Part shown: piece by piece, positions 14,724 through 23,811 of the stretch
Layout: each line of letters starts with the position of its first letter
How positions within the stretch are numbered: the first letter of the stretch is position 1
Source of the DNA: Eubacterium callanderi
Lineage (GTDB): Bacteria; Bacillota; Clostridia; Eubacteriales; Eubacteriaceae
Direction of reading: 5' to 3'
Assembly (NCBI RefSeq): GCF_900142645.1
Contig: NZ_FRBP01000020.1
Coordinates: 1 to 38,935, forward strand
DNA: 38,935 nt
Translations under genes and position numbers: made by a program
Notes under the pieces: model-generated
What the model saw: the letters and a program-made list of their open reading frames with translations, nothing else
What the model was told of the DNA's origin: nothing
Databases searched by the model: none

Positions 14724-14753
14724 CCCGGTATTTTCCATATACCGGGCATTTTT
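14724..14753 (+). terminator. Terminator between repressor and integrase, overlapping a second hairpin
   Basis: CCCGGTAT (14724-14731) pairs with ATACCGGG (14739-14746), followed by CATTTTT. The last three G also belong to GGGCAT (14744-14749), which can pair with ATGCCC (14754-14759). The two hairpins exclude each other, so read-through into int could be switched. Confidence 0.6.
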
Positions 14754-14787
14754 ATGCCCAAAATTCTTAAATTGAAGGAGGTACAAT

Positions 14788-15810
14788 ATGAGATTACCCA
14801 ACGGTTTTGGAACCGTGTACAAGATGAAAGGAAGCCGTCGAAGGCCGTGGATCGCAAGAAAGACTTTAGGATTCACCAACACCGGGAAACAAAAGTGGTT
14901 TACCATCGGCACCTATGAGACAAAGAAAGAGGCTATGTGTGCGTTGGTCAAATTTAATGAAAATCCTTATGATGTGAAACAGAACAAATTAACCTTTGAA
15001 GACCTTTATAACCGCTTTAAAACTGAAAGTGTAGATAAGCTTTCCAAGAGCGCACAAAACGGGTATAACGCCGCATTTAAACACTGCTCCCCTATCCACA
15101 AGAAAATTTTTGCTGAGATTAAGGCCAGTGACCTTCAGAGGATTGTGGATACGTGTGACAGATCCTATGAAACTAAACGAAAGATAAAGATCTTATTAAA
15201 AGGTGTCTACAAGTATGCGATGAAGAATGACATCGTTGCAAAAGATTATTCAGAGTTTATCGAGCTTGGGAAACGCGAAACAACCATTGAGCGCAAGCCC
15301 TTTACCGATGCAGAGATCAAACGGCTCTTTGACGTTGAACCTGAAATTTTGATGGTTGATACAATCCTAATTTTAATCTACACCGGTTTTCGGATCAGTG
15401 AGCTACTGGATATAAAAACCGAAAACGTGAACCTGGAGGGCGGCACGCTCACTGGTGGGCTAAAAACAGAGGCCGGTAAAAACAGAATCGTGCCGATCAG
15501 TCACAAGATCCTGCCTCTGGTTGAAAAACGCTATAACCCAGATAATAAGTTTCTAATCACCAACCGACTGGGCCGACAAATGAAATACAGTAACTATGTC
15601 CGCGAATATTTTGAACCAATCATGGAGCAATTAGGCATGGACCATAAAACACACGACTGTCGACATACGTGGTTCACACTGATGGATAAAGCCGGAGCGA
15701 ACAAAGTTGCGATTAAAAAAATCGGAGGTCACGCCTCCTACCAAACCTCTGAGAAAGTTTATACACACAAAGACCTTGAAGATCTTAAAGAAGCCATTGA
15801 GCTTTTATAA
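14788..15810 (+). CDS. int: Tyrosine recombinase, phage integrase
   Basis: 340 residues; AAGGAGG lies 6 nt before the ATG. The N-terminus (WFTIGTYETKKEA) resembles the AP2-like arm-binding domain of Tn916-type integrases. It is followed by a SAM-like core-binding domain (about 67-150) and the catalytic domain with R202 (YTGFRISELL), K226, H289 and R292 (THDCRHTW), H315 (IGGHAS) and the nucleophile Y325 (KVYTHKD). All catalytic residues are present, so it should be active. It reads toward the attachment site next to rpsI, and three arm-site-like repeats follow its stop codon. Confidence 0.95.
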   Translation: MRLPNGFGTVYKMKGSRRRPWIARKTLGFTNTGKQKWFTIGTYETKKEAMCALVKFNENPYDVKQNKLTFEDLYNRFKTESVDKLSKSAQNGYNAAFKHCSPIHKKIFAEIKASDLQRIVDTCDRSYETKRKIKILLKGVYKYAMKNDIVAKDYSEFIELGKRETTIERKPFTDAEIKRLFDVEPEILMVDTILILIYTGFRISELLDIKTENVNLEGGTLTGGLKTEAGKNRIVPISHKILPLVEKRYNPDNKFLITNRLGRQMKYSNYVREYFEPIMEQLGMDHKTHDCRHTWFTLMDKAGANKVAIKKIGGHASYQTSEKVYTHKDLEDLKEAIELL

Positions 15811-15811
15811 G

Positions 15812-15843
15812 TTTGCTGGTTATTTGCTAGTTGTTTGCTGGTT
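15812..15843. repeat. Three TTTGCTRGTT direct repeats at 11-bp spacing, probable integrase arm sites
   Basis: TTTGCTGGTT (15812-15821), TTTGCTAGTT (15823-15832) and TTTGCTGGTT (15834-15843) lie exactly 11 bp apart, starting right after the int stop. Tandem repeats one helical turn apart beside an integrase with an arm-binding N-terminus fit attachment-site arm sites. Confidence 0.6.
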
Positions 15844-15864
15844 ATAATACGAATTTTTGCCGTT

Positions 15865-15934
15865 TTATACCGAAGCATAACATAAGAAAAACCCCGGAAA
15901 TAAGCCATTCCGGGGTTTTGTGATTTCGGTATAA
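15865..15934. other. Phage-host junction zone with 10-bp inverted repeat
   Basis: TTATACCGAA (15865-15874) and TTCGGTATAA (15925-15934) are perfect inverted repeats flanking the terminator, the second directly touching the rpsI stop codon. The right attachment site should lie in this stretch or in the last rpsI codons. The other end of the phage is outside the window, so the core cannot be fixed. Confidence 0.5.
15888..15919. terminator. Bidirectional terminator of rpsI and int
   Basis: A perfect 12-bp stem (AAAACCCCGGAA with TTCCGGGGTTTT, 8-nt loop) has A and T runs at both sides, so it can end transcripts from either direction. It separates the host rplM-rpsI unit from the phage. Confidence 0.85.
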
Positions 15935-16327
15935 TTATCTCTTGGAGAACTGTGGTGCACGACGTGCTTTTTTGAGACCGTATTTCTTTCTTTCGGTCAT
16001 TCTTGGGTCACGGGTTAAGTAACCGGCTTTTTTCAGTTCTGGTCTTAAGTTGGCATCGGCTTCGAGTAAAGCTCTTGCGATACCGTGACGGATTGCACCA
16101 GCCTGGCCGGTGAAGCCGCCGCCGTATACGTTGACGATCACGTCAAAAGTATCGGTGGTTCCTGTTAAGGTTAATGGCTGTTTTGCGATCACTTTTAAAG
16201 TTTCCATACCGAAGTATTCATCGATATCACGGCCATTGATGACGAATTTGCCTTCGCCTGGTAATAAACGAACTCTGGCGACAGAGGTTTTTCTTCTACC
16301 TGTTCCAAAATATTGTACTTTTGCCAT
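15935..16327 (-). CDS. rpsI: 30S ribosomal protein S9
   Basis: 130 residues, full length. The basic C-terminal tail that reaches the P-site tRNA is intact ([16 protein letters not shown]). The N-terminal [20 protein letters not shown] is typical. It is the last gene of the rplM-rpsI unit, 24 nt after rplM. The phage is integrated directly behind its stop codon. The reading frame is undamaged, so integration either preserves or rebuilds the 3' end. Confidence 0.97.
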   Translation of the reverse strand: MAKVQYFGTGRRKTSVARVRLLPGEGKFVINGRDIDEYFGMETLKVIAKQPLTLTGTTDTFDVIVNVYGGGFTGQAGAIRHGIARALLEADANLRPELKKAGYLTRDPRMTERKKYGLKKARRAPQFSKR

Positions 16328-16351
16328 TCTATTTTTTCTCCCTTCTTAGCA

Positions 16352-16789
16352 TTAAATTTCTAAAGCTTCTGGTTGCTGTGCAGCATGCGGATGTTCATTG
16401 CCTGCATAAACCTTTAATTTGGTCATGATCTGGCTGCCCAGTTTGTTGTGGGGAACCATGCCTTTAACAGCTTTGGTAACCAGTAATTCTGGTTTGTCTG
16501 CTAAGAATTTTCTGTATGTTACTTCCTTTAATCCACCTGGATGTCCGGAATAGGTTTTGTATAATTTCTGATCTAATTTGTTACCGGTTAATACAATCTT
16601 GTCGGCATTGATAATAATCACAAAGTCACCGCAATCTACGTGTGGTGCAAAATATGGTTTGTTCTTTCCTCTTAAAATGTTGGCTACTTCTGTTGCTAAA
16701 CGGCCTAATACTTTTCCTTCGGCGTCAACAACGTACCATTTACGCTCTATTTCATGAGATTTTGGCATTTTTGTTGCGTTTGAATTCAT
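16352..16789 (-). CDS. rplM: 50S ribosomal protein L13
   Basis: 145 residues from the ATG at 16789 (AGGAGG 8 nt upstream); an in-frame ATG at 16807 lies before that site and would translate it. Typical L13 landmarks are [40 protein letters not shown] and KMYSGHPGG-like [16 protein letters not shown]. It binds 23S rRNA early in 50S assembly. It has its own promoter and leader and is co-transcribed with rpsI. Confidence 0.96.
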   Translation of the reverse strand: MNSNATKMPKSHEIERKWYVVDAEGKVLGRLATEVANILRGKNKPYFAPHVDCGDFVIIINADKIVLTGNKLDQKLYKTYSGHPGGLKEVTYRKFLADKPELLVTKAVKGMVPHNKLGSQIMTKLKVYAGNEHPHAAQQPEALEI

Positions 16790-16927
16790 CTCAAGCTCCT
16801 CCTTCATTCTTCTAAAAAACTCGGTTATTCTGGGTTTAATCTATAGTGTCTTTCCGGTAAAAGTGGGGGTTACCGGAACACGTTCATCAATGTATCGGGG
16901 CTAGTGATACAATAACGTCCACGCTAT
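16790..16927 (-). promoter_or_regulatory. Structured rplM leader, candidate L13 autoregulatory element
   Basis: The leader RNA contains TGTATC paired with GATACA, then a perfect 9-bp hairpin TTCCGGTAA/TTACCGGAA, followed by ACTATAGATTAAACCCAGAA. Firmicutes rplM genes often carry an L13 leader. I have not matched the consensus. Confidence 0.5.
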
Positions 16928-16956
16928 ATTCTATTACATCTCACCTGGTGTGTCAA
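16928..16956 (-). promoter_or_regulatory. rplM-rpsI promoter
   Basis: On the minus strand TTGACA (16951-16956) and TAGAAT (16928-16933) are separated by 17 nt, between truA and rplM. It makes rplM-rpsI a separate transcription unit. Confidence 0.8.
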
Positions 16957-16995
16957 TTCTTTTTTGCTTAATTTTCAGGCTTTTTTGATGTTTTT

Positions 16996-17730
16996 TCAAT
17001 ACAGCACTTCCCGCAGAAAAAGGCCCTGGGGCGGGGCGGTCATACCAGCCTGTTTTCGGTCACAGGAGGCGATGATTCCCGGCAGCGCTTCTGCCTTTAT
17101 CCTGCCCATTCCAATTTCCGCCAGGGTTCCGGTCATGATCCGGACCATATTATAGAGAAAGCCATTGCCCGTATAAGTTATGCGCAGCAGTGCCCCTTCC
17201 TGCTCAAAGGTAATGGCCCGGATGGTGCGGACGGTCCCTCTGACGCTGCTGCCGGCAGCCATAAAGCCGCAGAAGTCGTGCTCCCCCAAAAAGGCCGCTG
17301 ACGCTGCTTTCATTCTGGAAACATCCACAGGGTAATTAACATGCCAGCTGTATTCGGCGTAAAATGGGCTCAAAACCGGGTTTAAATAGAGCTGGTAGGT
17401 ATAAACCTTGCCTTTCGCCGAATAACGGCTGTGAAAGCCTTTTGGGGCCTCACAGCTTGACAGCACACGGATGTCCCCGGGCAGCCTGGTGTTAAGGGCG
17501 GCTGCAAACCGTTCGGGCGGCACCCGGCTCTCGGTGTGGAAGTGTGCGCTTTGCCCAAGGGCGTGGACGCCCGCGTCGGTACGGCCGGAGCCGTAAAGAG
17601 TGACGGTCTCACCAGTCACAGCCTTGATGGCGCCTGTCAGGGCTTCCTCGACGGTGGGCGCGTTTGGCTGGCGCTGCCATCCGGCGTAGCGGGTGCCTTT
17701 GTAGGCGATGATCATCTGGATATTTTTCAT
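16996..17730 (-). CDS. truA: tRNA pseudouridine(38-40) synthase
   Basis: 244 residues, the usual TruA length. The catalytic aspartate sits in GSGRTDAGVHA, and the N-terminus MKNIQMIIAYKGTRYAGWQR and later YTGNGFLYNMVRIMTGTL are family signatures. It converts uridines 38-40 of the tRNA anticodon arm to pseudouridine. It is the last gene after ecfA1-ecfA2-ecfT, an order common in Firmicutes. AAGGAA precedes the ATG. Confidence 0.96.
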   Translation of the reverse strand: MKNIQMIIAYKGTRYAGWQRQPNAPTVEEALTGAIKAVTGETVTLYGSGRTDAGVHALGQSAHFHTESRVPPERFAAALNTRLPGDIRVLSSCEAPKGFHSRYSAKGKVYTYQLYLNPVLSPFYAEYSWHVNYPVDVSRMKAASAAFLGEHDFCGFMAAGSSVRGTVRTIRAITFEQEGALLRITYTGNGFLYNMVRIMTGTLAEIGMGRIKAEALPGIIASCDRKQAGMTAPPQGLFLREVLY

Positions 17731-17791
17731 GGTATCATTCCTTAAATAAATCGGGACCGGCAGATTTTACCGGTCCTGGATGTTTCTATGA

Positions 17792-18613
17792 TCACGCTGG
17801 AAAAATCAGCGGTATTGTAATCAACCGCGACAGGATAAAGACCGCAATCATGACGAACATCATGGCGAACGCAAAACCGTCGCGCTTTGTGAATTTCAGC
17901 TGGTTCATGCGGGTGCGGTTTTCGCCGCCCCGGTAGCACCGCGCTTCCATGGCGGTCGCCAGCTCATCGGCCCGCCTGAAGGCGCTGATGAACAGCGGCA
18001 CCAGTATGGGGATCAGGGCTTTGGCCCTTGAAATGATATTGCCAGTCTCAAAGTTGGCGCCTCTGGCCTTCTGTGCTTTCATGATCCGGTCCGTTTCTTC
18101 CATCAGGGTCGGGATAAACCGAAGGGCGATGGACATCATCATGGCCAGCTCATGGGCATAGCGGCGCACAAAAGGAATACCCTTCATGCAGAACTCCATG
18201 CCGTCGGTCAGGTCAATGGGTGAGGTGGTCAGGGTCATGATGCTGGTGCCCACGACCAGGAAAATCAGACGCATGGCCATAAAGACGGCGACCTTTACCC
18301 CTTCCATGGTAATATGCAGCGGTCCAAGGCTGGCGATTTCAGTCCCCGGCGTCATAAACAGGTTGAGAATGACGGTCAGCAGGATGATAAAAATCAGCCC
18401 TTTAACGCCACGCACTATGTAGGACAGGGGAATCCGGGAGGCAATGATGACGCCGACCAGCAGCGCGAAGGCTGCGATATAGCCCCACAGGTTGTTGACG
18501 ACAAAGAGCATGACAATGTATGCAAAGGTAAAAATGATCTTGGTCCGGGGGTCGAGCCGGTGGATGATGGAATCGGTGGGATAGTACTGTCCGATGGTGA
18601 TATCTTTAAACAT
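17792..18613 (-). CDS. ecfT: ECF transporter transmembrane component EcfT
   Basis: 273 residues with several hydrophobic segments ([36 protein letters not shown]; and a last one near the C-terminus). The two coupling motifs that contact the ATPases are visible as [11 protein letters not shown] and [12 protein letters not shown]. EcfT joins the ATPase pair to interchangeable substrate-binding S components for vitamins or metals. No S component lies in the window, so this is a shared (group II) module. The start overlaps the end of ecfA2 by 8 nt. Confidence 0.93.
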   Translation of the reverse strand: MFKDITIGQYYPTDSIIHRLDPRTKIIFTFAYIVMLFVVNNLWGYIAAFALLVGVIIASRIPLSYIVRGVKGLIFIILLTVILNLFMTPGTEIASLGPLHITMEGVKVAVFMAMRLIFLVVGTSIMTLTTSPIDLTDGMEFCMKGIPFVRRYAHELAMMMSIALRFIPTLMEETDRIMKAQKARGANFETGNIISRAKALIPILVPLFISAFRRADELATAMEARCYRGGENRTRMNQLKFTKRDGFAFAMMFVMIAVFILSRLITIPLIFPA

Positions 18614-19472
18614 CGCTTTCCCTCCTCACTACCCGCTCGATCTCCTGCCTTGCAGCTTCGACGGTAAAGATATCCTCACGGATATCCGGATATTTTTTCT
18701 TAAGCTCACGCATGAGGTAGGTGACCTCAGGCACTGCCAGCCCGATGGACTCGAGGGTGTCGATCTGTGTGAAAACCCTGGCCGGGGTGTCGAAAAAGAC
18801 GACCTCTCCGGCGTGCATGACGATGATTTTATCCACCAGCTTGCCAACGTCCTCCATGCTGTGGGACACGAGGATAACGGTGATTTTCTTTTTCTCATGC
18901 AGGGTTTTGATCTGGTTTAAAATCTCGTCCCGTCCGCTGGGGTCCAGGCCTGCGGTGGGCTCGTCCAGGATGAGTACGTCAGGATCCATGGCCAGGACAC
19001 CGGCGATGGCCACCCGCCGCATCTGCCCGCCGGACAGCTCAAAGGGGGATTTATCCTTGACTTTTTCATAGTTCAGCCCGACCATTTTGATGGCGTGCTT
19101 CACGCGCCGGCTGATCTCTGCTTCGTCGAGCCCCAGGTTTTTGGGGCCGAAGGACACGTCCTTTTCAACGGTCTCCTCAAACAGCTGGTGTTCGGGATAC
19201 TGGAAAACCAGCCCGATTTTATGGCGGATCTGGATCAGGGCTTCCTTTTTCTCGGTAAAGATGTCTGCCCCGTTAAACAGGACGGTGCCGCCGGTGGGCT
19301 GAAGCAGCCCGTTGAGGTGCTGGATCAGGGTGGATTTTCCAGAGCCGGTATGGCCGATGAGTCCCACAAACTGGCCGTCCTCAATGTTCAGGTTGATGTC
19401 TTTCAGTGCCTTAAACTCAAAGGGGGAGCCCTCGGAATAGGTATGATCTAAATGTCGTATTTCTAGTGGCAT
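18606..19472 (-). CDS. ecfA2: ECF transporter ATPase EcfA2
   Basis: 288 residues. Walker [10 protein letters not shown], signature LSGGQMRR, Walker [14 protein letters not shown] and the switch histidine ([11 protein letters not shown]) are all present. It pairs with EcfA1 to power the transporter. The start overlaps the ecfA1 stop by 10 nt and the stop overlaps ecfT. It contains the C-terminal extension usual in EcfA proteins. Confidence 0.93.
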   Translation of the reverse strand: MPLEIRHLDHTYSEGSPFEFKALKDINLNIEDGQFVGLIGHTGSGKSTLIQHLNGLLQPTGGTVLFNGADIFTEKKEALIQIRHKIGLVFQYPEHQLFEETVEKDVSFGPKNLGLDEAEISRRVKHAIKMVGLNYEKVKDKSPFELSGGQMRRVAIAGVLAMDPDVLILDEPTAGLDPSGRDEILNQIKTLHEKKKITVILVSHSMEDVGKLVDKIIVMHAGEVVFFDTPARVFTQIDTLESIGLAVPEVTYLMRELKKKYPDIREDIFTVEAARQEIERVVRRESDV

Positions 19473-20299
19473 AGGGCATTCACCATTTCTTCGATATGAA
19501 GGATATCATCGGGAATATTGAAGCCGGACTGGCGTAAATCATGGGCCAGCTCGGTCATCTGCGGGACATCAAGCCCGATTTCTTTCAGCTTGTCCACCTG
19601 CCGGAAGATTTCTTTGGGTCTGCCCTGCATGACGATTTTTCCTTTATCGAGTACAATGATCCGATCTGCGTCAATGAGCTCATTCATGTAATGGGTAATG
19701 TGCAGCACAGTCATTTTCTTTTCTTCGTTCAGCTTTTTGATGGTCCGCATAACTTCTTTTCGACCAGATGGGTCGAGCATGGCGGTAGGCTCATCAAAAA
19801 TAATACAGTCGGGTTCCATTGCCAGTATGCCGGCAATGGCGATCCGCTGTTTCTGGCCGCCGGACAGCTGATGGGGTTTCTGCCTGCGGTAGGCTTCCAT
19901 GGCGACGGTGCCGAGTGCCTCGTCCACGCGCCTGCGGATTTCCTCCGGCGGTATACCCAGGTTTTCCGGTCCAAAGGCCACATCTTCTTCCACGATGGTG
20001 GCAACCAGCTGGTTATCGGGATTTTGGAAAACCATGCCCGCGGTCTGGCGGATATCCCAAAGGTGTTCGGGATCTTTGGTGTTCATTCCATTCACGACGA
20101 CGTCGCCGTCTGTGGGCTGAATGATGGCGTTGAGGAGCTTTGACAGGGTGGACTTACCGGAGCCGTTATGGCCGATAATGCCCACGAACTCCCCGCGTTC
20201 TATACTGAAATCGACGCCTTGCAGCGCGATGGTGTTTTCATTTTCATTGGTTCTGGGGTATTCATAGAACAGGTTTTTAACCTCGATAATTTTTTCCAT
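19463..20299 (-). CDS. ecfA1: ECF transporter ATPase EcfA1
   Basis: 278 residues from the ATG at 20299 ([16 protein letters not shown]). The frame stays open to 20344 without conserved sequence, and the ribosome binding site (AGAGAAG) is modest. Walker [10 protein letters not shown], signature LSGGQKQR, Walker [14 protein letters not shown] and the histidine in [10 protein letters not shown] are present. It is the first gene after the rplQ terminator. Transcription may be read-through, or start at a weak promoter in 20300-20389, where TTGACG is seen but no good -10. Confidence 0.93.
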   Translation of the reverse strand: MEKIIEVKNLFYEYPRTNENENTIALQGVDFSIERGEFVGIIGHNGSGKSTLSKLLNAIIQPTDGDVVVNGMNTKDPEHLWDIRQTAGMVFQNPDNQLVATIVEEDVAFGPENLGIPPEEIRRRVDEALGTVAMEAYRRQKPHQLSGGQKQRIAIAGILAMEPDCIIFDEPTAMLDPSGRKEVMRTIKKLNEEKKMTVLHITHYMNELIDADRIIVLDKGKIVMQGRPKEIFRQVDKLKEIGLDVPQMTELAHDLRQSGFNIPDDILHIEEMVNALCH

Positions 20300-20389
20300 G
20301 AGCTTCTCTTTCTGTTTAATGCAGGGCACGATCTGTGCTCCCACTTAATTTTCAATGGCATTTTGAAATTTCGGACTAAATCGTCAAAA

Positions 20390-20419
20390 GGGATTAAACC
20401 TTGCGCAAGGCTTAATCCC
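20390..20419. terminator. Strong hairpin terminator after rplQ
   Basis: A 13-bp stem (GGGATTAAGCCTT pairing through AAGGTTTAATCCC on the minus strand, one G-U pair, loop GCGC) is followed by CTTTT. It ends the S10-spc-alpha operon, perhaps incompletely because the T run is short. Confidence 0.75.
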
Positions 20420-20427
20420 ATTTTCGT

Positions 20428-20769
20428 TTATACTAATTCAATTACTGCCATTTCAGCACCGTCGCCTCTGCGTGGTCCAACACGGTAGATGCGTGTGTAA
20501 CCACCCTGTCTTTCGGCGTATTTAGGTGCAATTTCATCGAACAGGCTCTTTACAACATCGTCTTTTGTAATGTATGCTAACGCCTGTCTTCTGGCATGTA
20601 AGTCGCCTCTTTTACCCAAGGTGACCATTTTGTCTGCCATTCTTTTTACTTCTTTTGCGCGGGTAACGGTTGTTTCGATTCTACCGTGCTCTAAAAGTGA
20701 AGTGGTCAGATTTCTGAGCATTGCTCTTCTTTGATCGGTTGGGCGGCCTAATTTTCTGTATCCAGCCAT
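20428..20769 (-). CDS. rplQ: 50S ribosomal protein L17
   Basis: 113 residues. [20 protein letters not shown] and [20 protein letters not shown] are the L17 signature; the protein is of the short bacterial form. It is the last gene of the alpha operon, 7 nt after rpoA, and is followed by a strong hairpin. Confidence 0.97.
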   Translation of the reverse strand: MAGYRKLGRPTDQRRAMLRNLTTSLLEHGRIETTVTRAKEVKRMADKMVTLGKRGDLHARRQALAYITKDDVVKSLFDEIAPKYAERQGGYTRIYRVGPRRGDGAEMAVIELV

Positions 20770-20776
20770 TATTCTA

Positions 20777-21736
20777 TCACTCCTTTGTCTTTTCGTCTTC
20801 TTGACTCAGAGATAACCCGATTTCAGCCAGCTTGTGCTTGATTTCATTTAAAGACTTACGGCCAAGGTTACGCACCTTGATCATGTCCTCTTCGGTTTTC
20901 TGAGTTAATTTTTCAACGGTATCAATATTTGCCCTTCTCAGGCAATTGCTTGAACGCACGGATAATTCCAGCTCTTCGATGGACATTTCACGGATGCGTT
21001 CTTTTTCATTCTCTTCTTTTTCAACCATGATTTCGACACTGTTTGCGTGGTCGGTTAAATCAATGAAAAGATTCAAATGTTCATTCAGTACTTTTGCTGA
21101 TAATGACAGGGCTTCTTCGGGGGTGGTGGTCCCATCGGTCCACACCTCCAGGGTCAGCTTGTCAAAATCGGTTATCTGACCGACACGGGTATTTTCCACC
21201 AGAAAGTTAACCTTACGGATTGGTGAGAAAATGGAGTCAACCGGTAAGGTACCGATTGGCATACCCGGATATTTATTTTTATCAGAAGCGACATAGCCGC
21301 GGCCCTTTTCCAGACGCATTTCCATGTTCAGGGTTGCGCCCTTTGCCAGGGTTGCGATGTGCATGTCGGGATTTAAGATTTCCACATCAGCGTCGGTAAT
21401 GATATCACCAGCGGTGATCTCGCCTTCGCCTTCTGCTTCAATGCGGACGGTTTTGGGTTCGTCTGAGAAGATTTCAGCAGCCAAACCTTTCATGTTCAGC
21501 AGAATTTCCACAACGTCTTCCCGTACGCCGGGGATGGTTGAGAATTCATGAAGAACACCGTCTATTTTAACGGAAGTGACGGCAACGCCTGGGAGGGAGG
21601 AAAGCATGATCCGTCTTAAGCTGTTGCCTAAGGTTGTACCATAGCCTCTTTCCAAGGGTTCGACGACAAACTTGCCGTAGGTTTCATCTTCTGATTTTTC
21701 AACGATTTCGATAATTGGTTTTTCAAATTCGATCAT
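20777..21736 (-). CDS. rpoA: RNA polymerase alpha subunit
   Basis: 319 residues. The N-terminal dimerisation domain ([20 protein letters not shown]) assembles beta and beta'. The C-terminal domain contacts UP elements and activators ([20 protein letters not shown]). It lies between rpsD and rplQ, as in most bacteria. A 104-nt spacer with a GC-rich hairpin separates it from rpsD. Confidence 0.98.
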   Translation of the reverse strand: MIEFEKPIIEIVEKSEDETYGKFVVEPLERGYGTTLGNSLRRIMLSSLPGVAVTSVKIDGVLHEFSTIPGVREDVVEILLNMKGLAAEIFSDEPKTVRIEAEGEGEITAGDIITDADVEILNPDMHIATLAKGATLNMEMRLEKGRGYVASDKNKYPGMPIGTLPVDSIFSPIRKVNFLVENTRVGQITDFDKLTLEVWTDGTTTPEEALSLSAKVLNEHLNLFIDLTDHANSVEIMVEKEENEKERIREMSIEELELSVRSSNCLRRANIDTVEKLTQKTEEDMIKVRNLGRKSLNEIKHKLAEIGLSLSQEDEKTKE

Positions 21737-21795
21737 TTAATCTTGACCCTCCTAAATTTAAATTTTTCAGTTCCATAACGTGAGGGTTACGCATA

Positions 21796-21812
21796 CCGGC
21801 GCAGAGCGCCGG
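21796..21812. other. GC-rich hairpin between rpsD and rpoA
   Basis: CCGGCGC and GCGCCGG pair around AGA, without a T run. It may stabilise the rpsD 3' end or slow transcription before rpoA; its function is not clear. Confidence 0.55.
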
Positions 21813-21839
21813 CGAATGTCTCATTGTCATTTTATCCTA

Positions 21840-22469
21840 TTATTTAGAATACAATTCGACGATTAGATGTTCAGCAATTTCAACATCAATATCTTCTCTT
21901 GTCGGTCTTCCGATAACTTTTCCGCTTAAAGTATCTAAATCTGCTGATAACCAAGGAGCGACAGCTCTGTTTTCAGTTGCTTCAAGAATTTCTTTAAATT
22001 TAGGTGATTTTTTGCTTTTTGCCTTTACTTCGATGGTGTCGCCTTCCTTAACCAGGTAAGAAGGTACGTTGACCTTTTTGCCGTTAACCAGGAAATGGGC
22101 GTGCTGTACGAGCTGACGGGCTTCTTTTCTGGATGTTGCTAAGCCAAGACGGTAAACAACGTTGTCCAGACGGGTTTCCAGGATTTCTAACAGGTTAGAA
22201 CCGGTAATCCCTTTCTGTTTTTCAGCTAAATCAAAGTAATGTGCGAACTGTTTTTCCAGAACGCCATAGATTCTTTTAACTTTCTGTTTTTCACGTAACT
22301 GTAAGCCGTATTCAGATAATTTTGTACGTCTTTTACCATGCTGTCCTGGTGGTGTCGGTCTTCTTTCAAACGCACATTTGTTTGTAGAATAACATCTTTC
22401 ACCCTTTAAGTATAATTTCATGCCTTCACGTCTGCACTGACGGCATGATGCTTCTGTATATCTTGCCAT
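21840..22469 (-). CDS. rpsD: 30S ribosomal protein S4, zinc-binding form
   Basis: 209 residues. Four N-terminal cysteines ([10 protein letters not shown] and ERCYSTNKC) make the zinc-containing C+ form. The S4 RNA-binding domain is visible at about 95-155 ([38 protein letters not shown]). S4 starts 30S assembly by binding 16S rRNA and in many bacteria represses its own operon. Confidence 0.97.
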   Translation of the reverse strand: MARYTEASCRQCRREGMKLYLKGERCYSTNKCAFERRPTPPGQHGKRRTKLSEYGLQLREKQKVKRIYGVLEKQFAHYFDLAEKQKGITGSNLLEILETRLDNVVYRLGLATSRKEARQLVQHAHFLVNGKKVNVPSYLVKEGDTIEVKAKSKKSPKFKEILEATENRAVAPWLSADLDTLSGKVIGRPTREDIDVEIAEHLIVELYSK

Positions 22470-22489
22470 ACTATTCTTTACACCTCCTA

Positions 22490-22882
22490 TTAGACTCTTC
22501 TGCGTTTAGGCGGACGACAGCCATTGTGCGGGATTGGGGTTACGTCTCGGATGAGGGTAATTTCAAGGCCCGCTGCCTGTAAGGCACGAATCGCTGCTTC
22601 ACGACCTGAACCTGGTCCTTTGACCATTACTTCAACACTCTTTAAACCGTGTTCCATTGCAAGCTTTGCAGCCTGTTCAGCAGCCATCTGAGCTGCGAAA
22701 GGTGTGCTTTTTCTGGAACCTCTGAAACCTAATTCTCCGGCACTTGCCCAAGATAAGGCGTTTCCTGCAGTGTCAGTGATGGTCACAATGGTGTTATTGA
22801 ATGAAGATTGAATGTGGGCCTGGCCGCGTTCAATATTCTTTTTGATTTTTCTTTTCTTAGAACGGATAACTTTCTTAGCCAT
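22490..22882 (-). CDS. rpsK: 30S ribosomal protein S11
   Basis: 130 residues. [32 protein letters not shown] and the basic end [12 protein letters not shown] are typical. It sits in the 30S platform and follows rpsM by 11 nt. Confidence 0.97.
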   Translation of the reverse strand: MAKKVIRSKKRKIKKNIERGQAHIQSSFNNTIVTITDTAGNALSWASAGELGFRGSRKSTPFAAQMAAEQAAKLAMEHGLKSVEVMVKGPGSGREAAIRALQAAGLEITLIRDVTPIPHNGCRPPKRRRV

Positions 22883-22893
22883 GATTCAACCTC

Positions 22894-23262
22894 CTATTTG
22901 CTCTTTCTTCCGACTGTTTTCTTCGGACCTTTGCGGGTGCGGGCATTGGTTTTGGTTTTCTGTCCGCGGACAGGTAAACCTCTACGGTGTCTTAAACCTC
23001 TGTAGGAACCAATTTCGATCAGCCGTTTAATATTTAAATTAACTTCACGACGCAAATCACCTTCTACGGTGTATTTTTCATCGAGAATGTTTCTTAATGC
23101 GTTAACTTCATTTTCAGTTAAGTCTTTAACTCTGGTATCAGGGTTAATGTTTAACTCTTTTAAAATCTTATTGGAAGTTGGACGACCAATTCCATAAATG
23201 TAGGTCAAGCCTACTTCTACCCTTTTATCTCTGGGTAAATCGACGCCGGCAATTCTTGCCAT
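22894..23262 (-). CDS. rpsM: 30S ribosomal protein S13
   Basis: 122 residues. [34 protein letters not shown] and [19 protein letters not shown] are diagnostic. It forms bridges between the subunits and touches the P-site tRNA through its basic tail. Confidence 0.97.
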   Translation of the reverse strand: MARIAGVDLPRDKRVEVGLTYIYGIGRPTSNKILKELNINPDTRVKDLTENEVNALRNILDEKYTVEGDLRREVNLNIKRLIEIGSYRGLRHRRGLPVRGQKTKTNARTRKGPKKTVGRKSK

Positions 23263-23451
23263 ATGGTTAGTACCTCCTAAATTTTATTGGTCATGTATAT
23301 GATGACCTGGAACCCCGGATTCCTTGCTTATTTTTCCTAGTCCCATGTTCGACAGACCCCTTGTGGGTTATGCAATCAGGCCTGTGCCTCTATATCATGC
23401 GTACGGATTAATTGCCGCGGCCGCACGCTTGTTTTAGTCCAAAGGGTTTTA
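23263..23451 (-). other. 189-nt spacer between rpmJ and rpsM
   Basis: This is the longest gap inside the alpha region. It contains a 6-bp hairpin GGTCAT/ATGACC (23289-23307) and a GCGGCCGC block, but no ORF with a ribosome binding site and no clear promoter. Its length relative to the other gaps in the alpha region suggests an untranslated control element, possibly for S13 or S4 autoregulation. Confidence 0.4.
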
Positions 23452-23565
23452 TTAACCCTGTTTCTGTTTGTGTTTAGGATTTTCACAAATTACCATTACA
23501 CGACCGTTTCTCTTAATGATTTTGCATTTTTCGCAAATCGGTTTTACTGATGGTCTTACTTTCAT
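23452..23565 (-). CDS. rpmJ: 50S ribosomal protein L36, zinc-binding form
   Basis: 37 residues starting [20 protein letters not shown], with AGGAGG about 9 nt before the ATG. Zinc ligands C11, C14, C27 and H32 are all present, so this is the zinc (C+) paralogue. It lies between infA and rpsM as in most Firmicutes. Confidence 0.95.
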   Translation of the reverse strand: MKVRPSVKPICEKCKIIKRNGRVMVICENPKHKQKQG

Positions 23566-23580
23566 TGTTTGTTTCCTCCT

Positions 23581-23808
23581 TTATGATCTGCCTTTTCCCC
23601 GCCATACGATACGCCCACGGGTCAAATCATATGGGGACAATTCTAACATAACTTTGTCTCCAGGTAAAATCCGAATGTAGTTCATTCTTAATTTTCCTGA
23701 AATATGCGCTGTTATCTGATGCCCATTCTCTAATTCTACTAAAAAAATCGTATTTGGTAAAGCCTCAATGACTTTGCCTTCGACTTCAATCACGTCTTTT
23801 TTGCCCAT
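23581..23808 (-). CDS. infA: Translation initiation factor IF-1
   Basis: 75 residues with an OB-fold ([40 protein letters not shown]). It covers the A site during initiation. It follows the KOW protein gene by 3 nt and precedes rpmJ. Confidence 0.97.
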   Translation of the reverse strand: MGKKDVIEVEGKVIEALPNTIFLVELENGHQITAHISGKLRMNYIRILPGDKVMLELSPYDLTRGRIVWRGKGRS

Positions 23809-23811
23809 TGA

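Noticed and set aside
20300-20389. Promoter for ecfA1
   Set aside because: TTGACG is present but the -10 at the right distance is poor; not strong enough to list as a feature.
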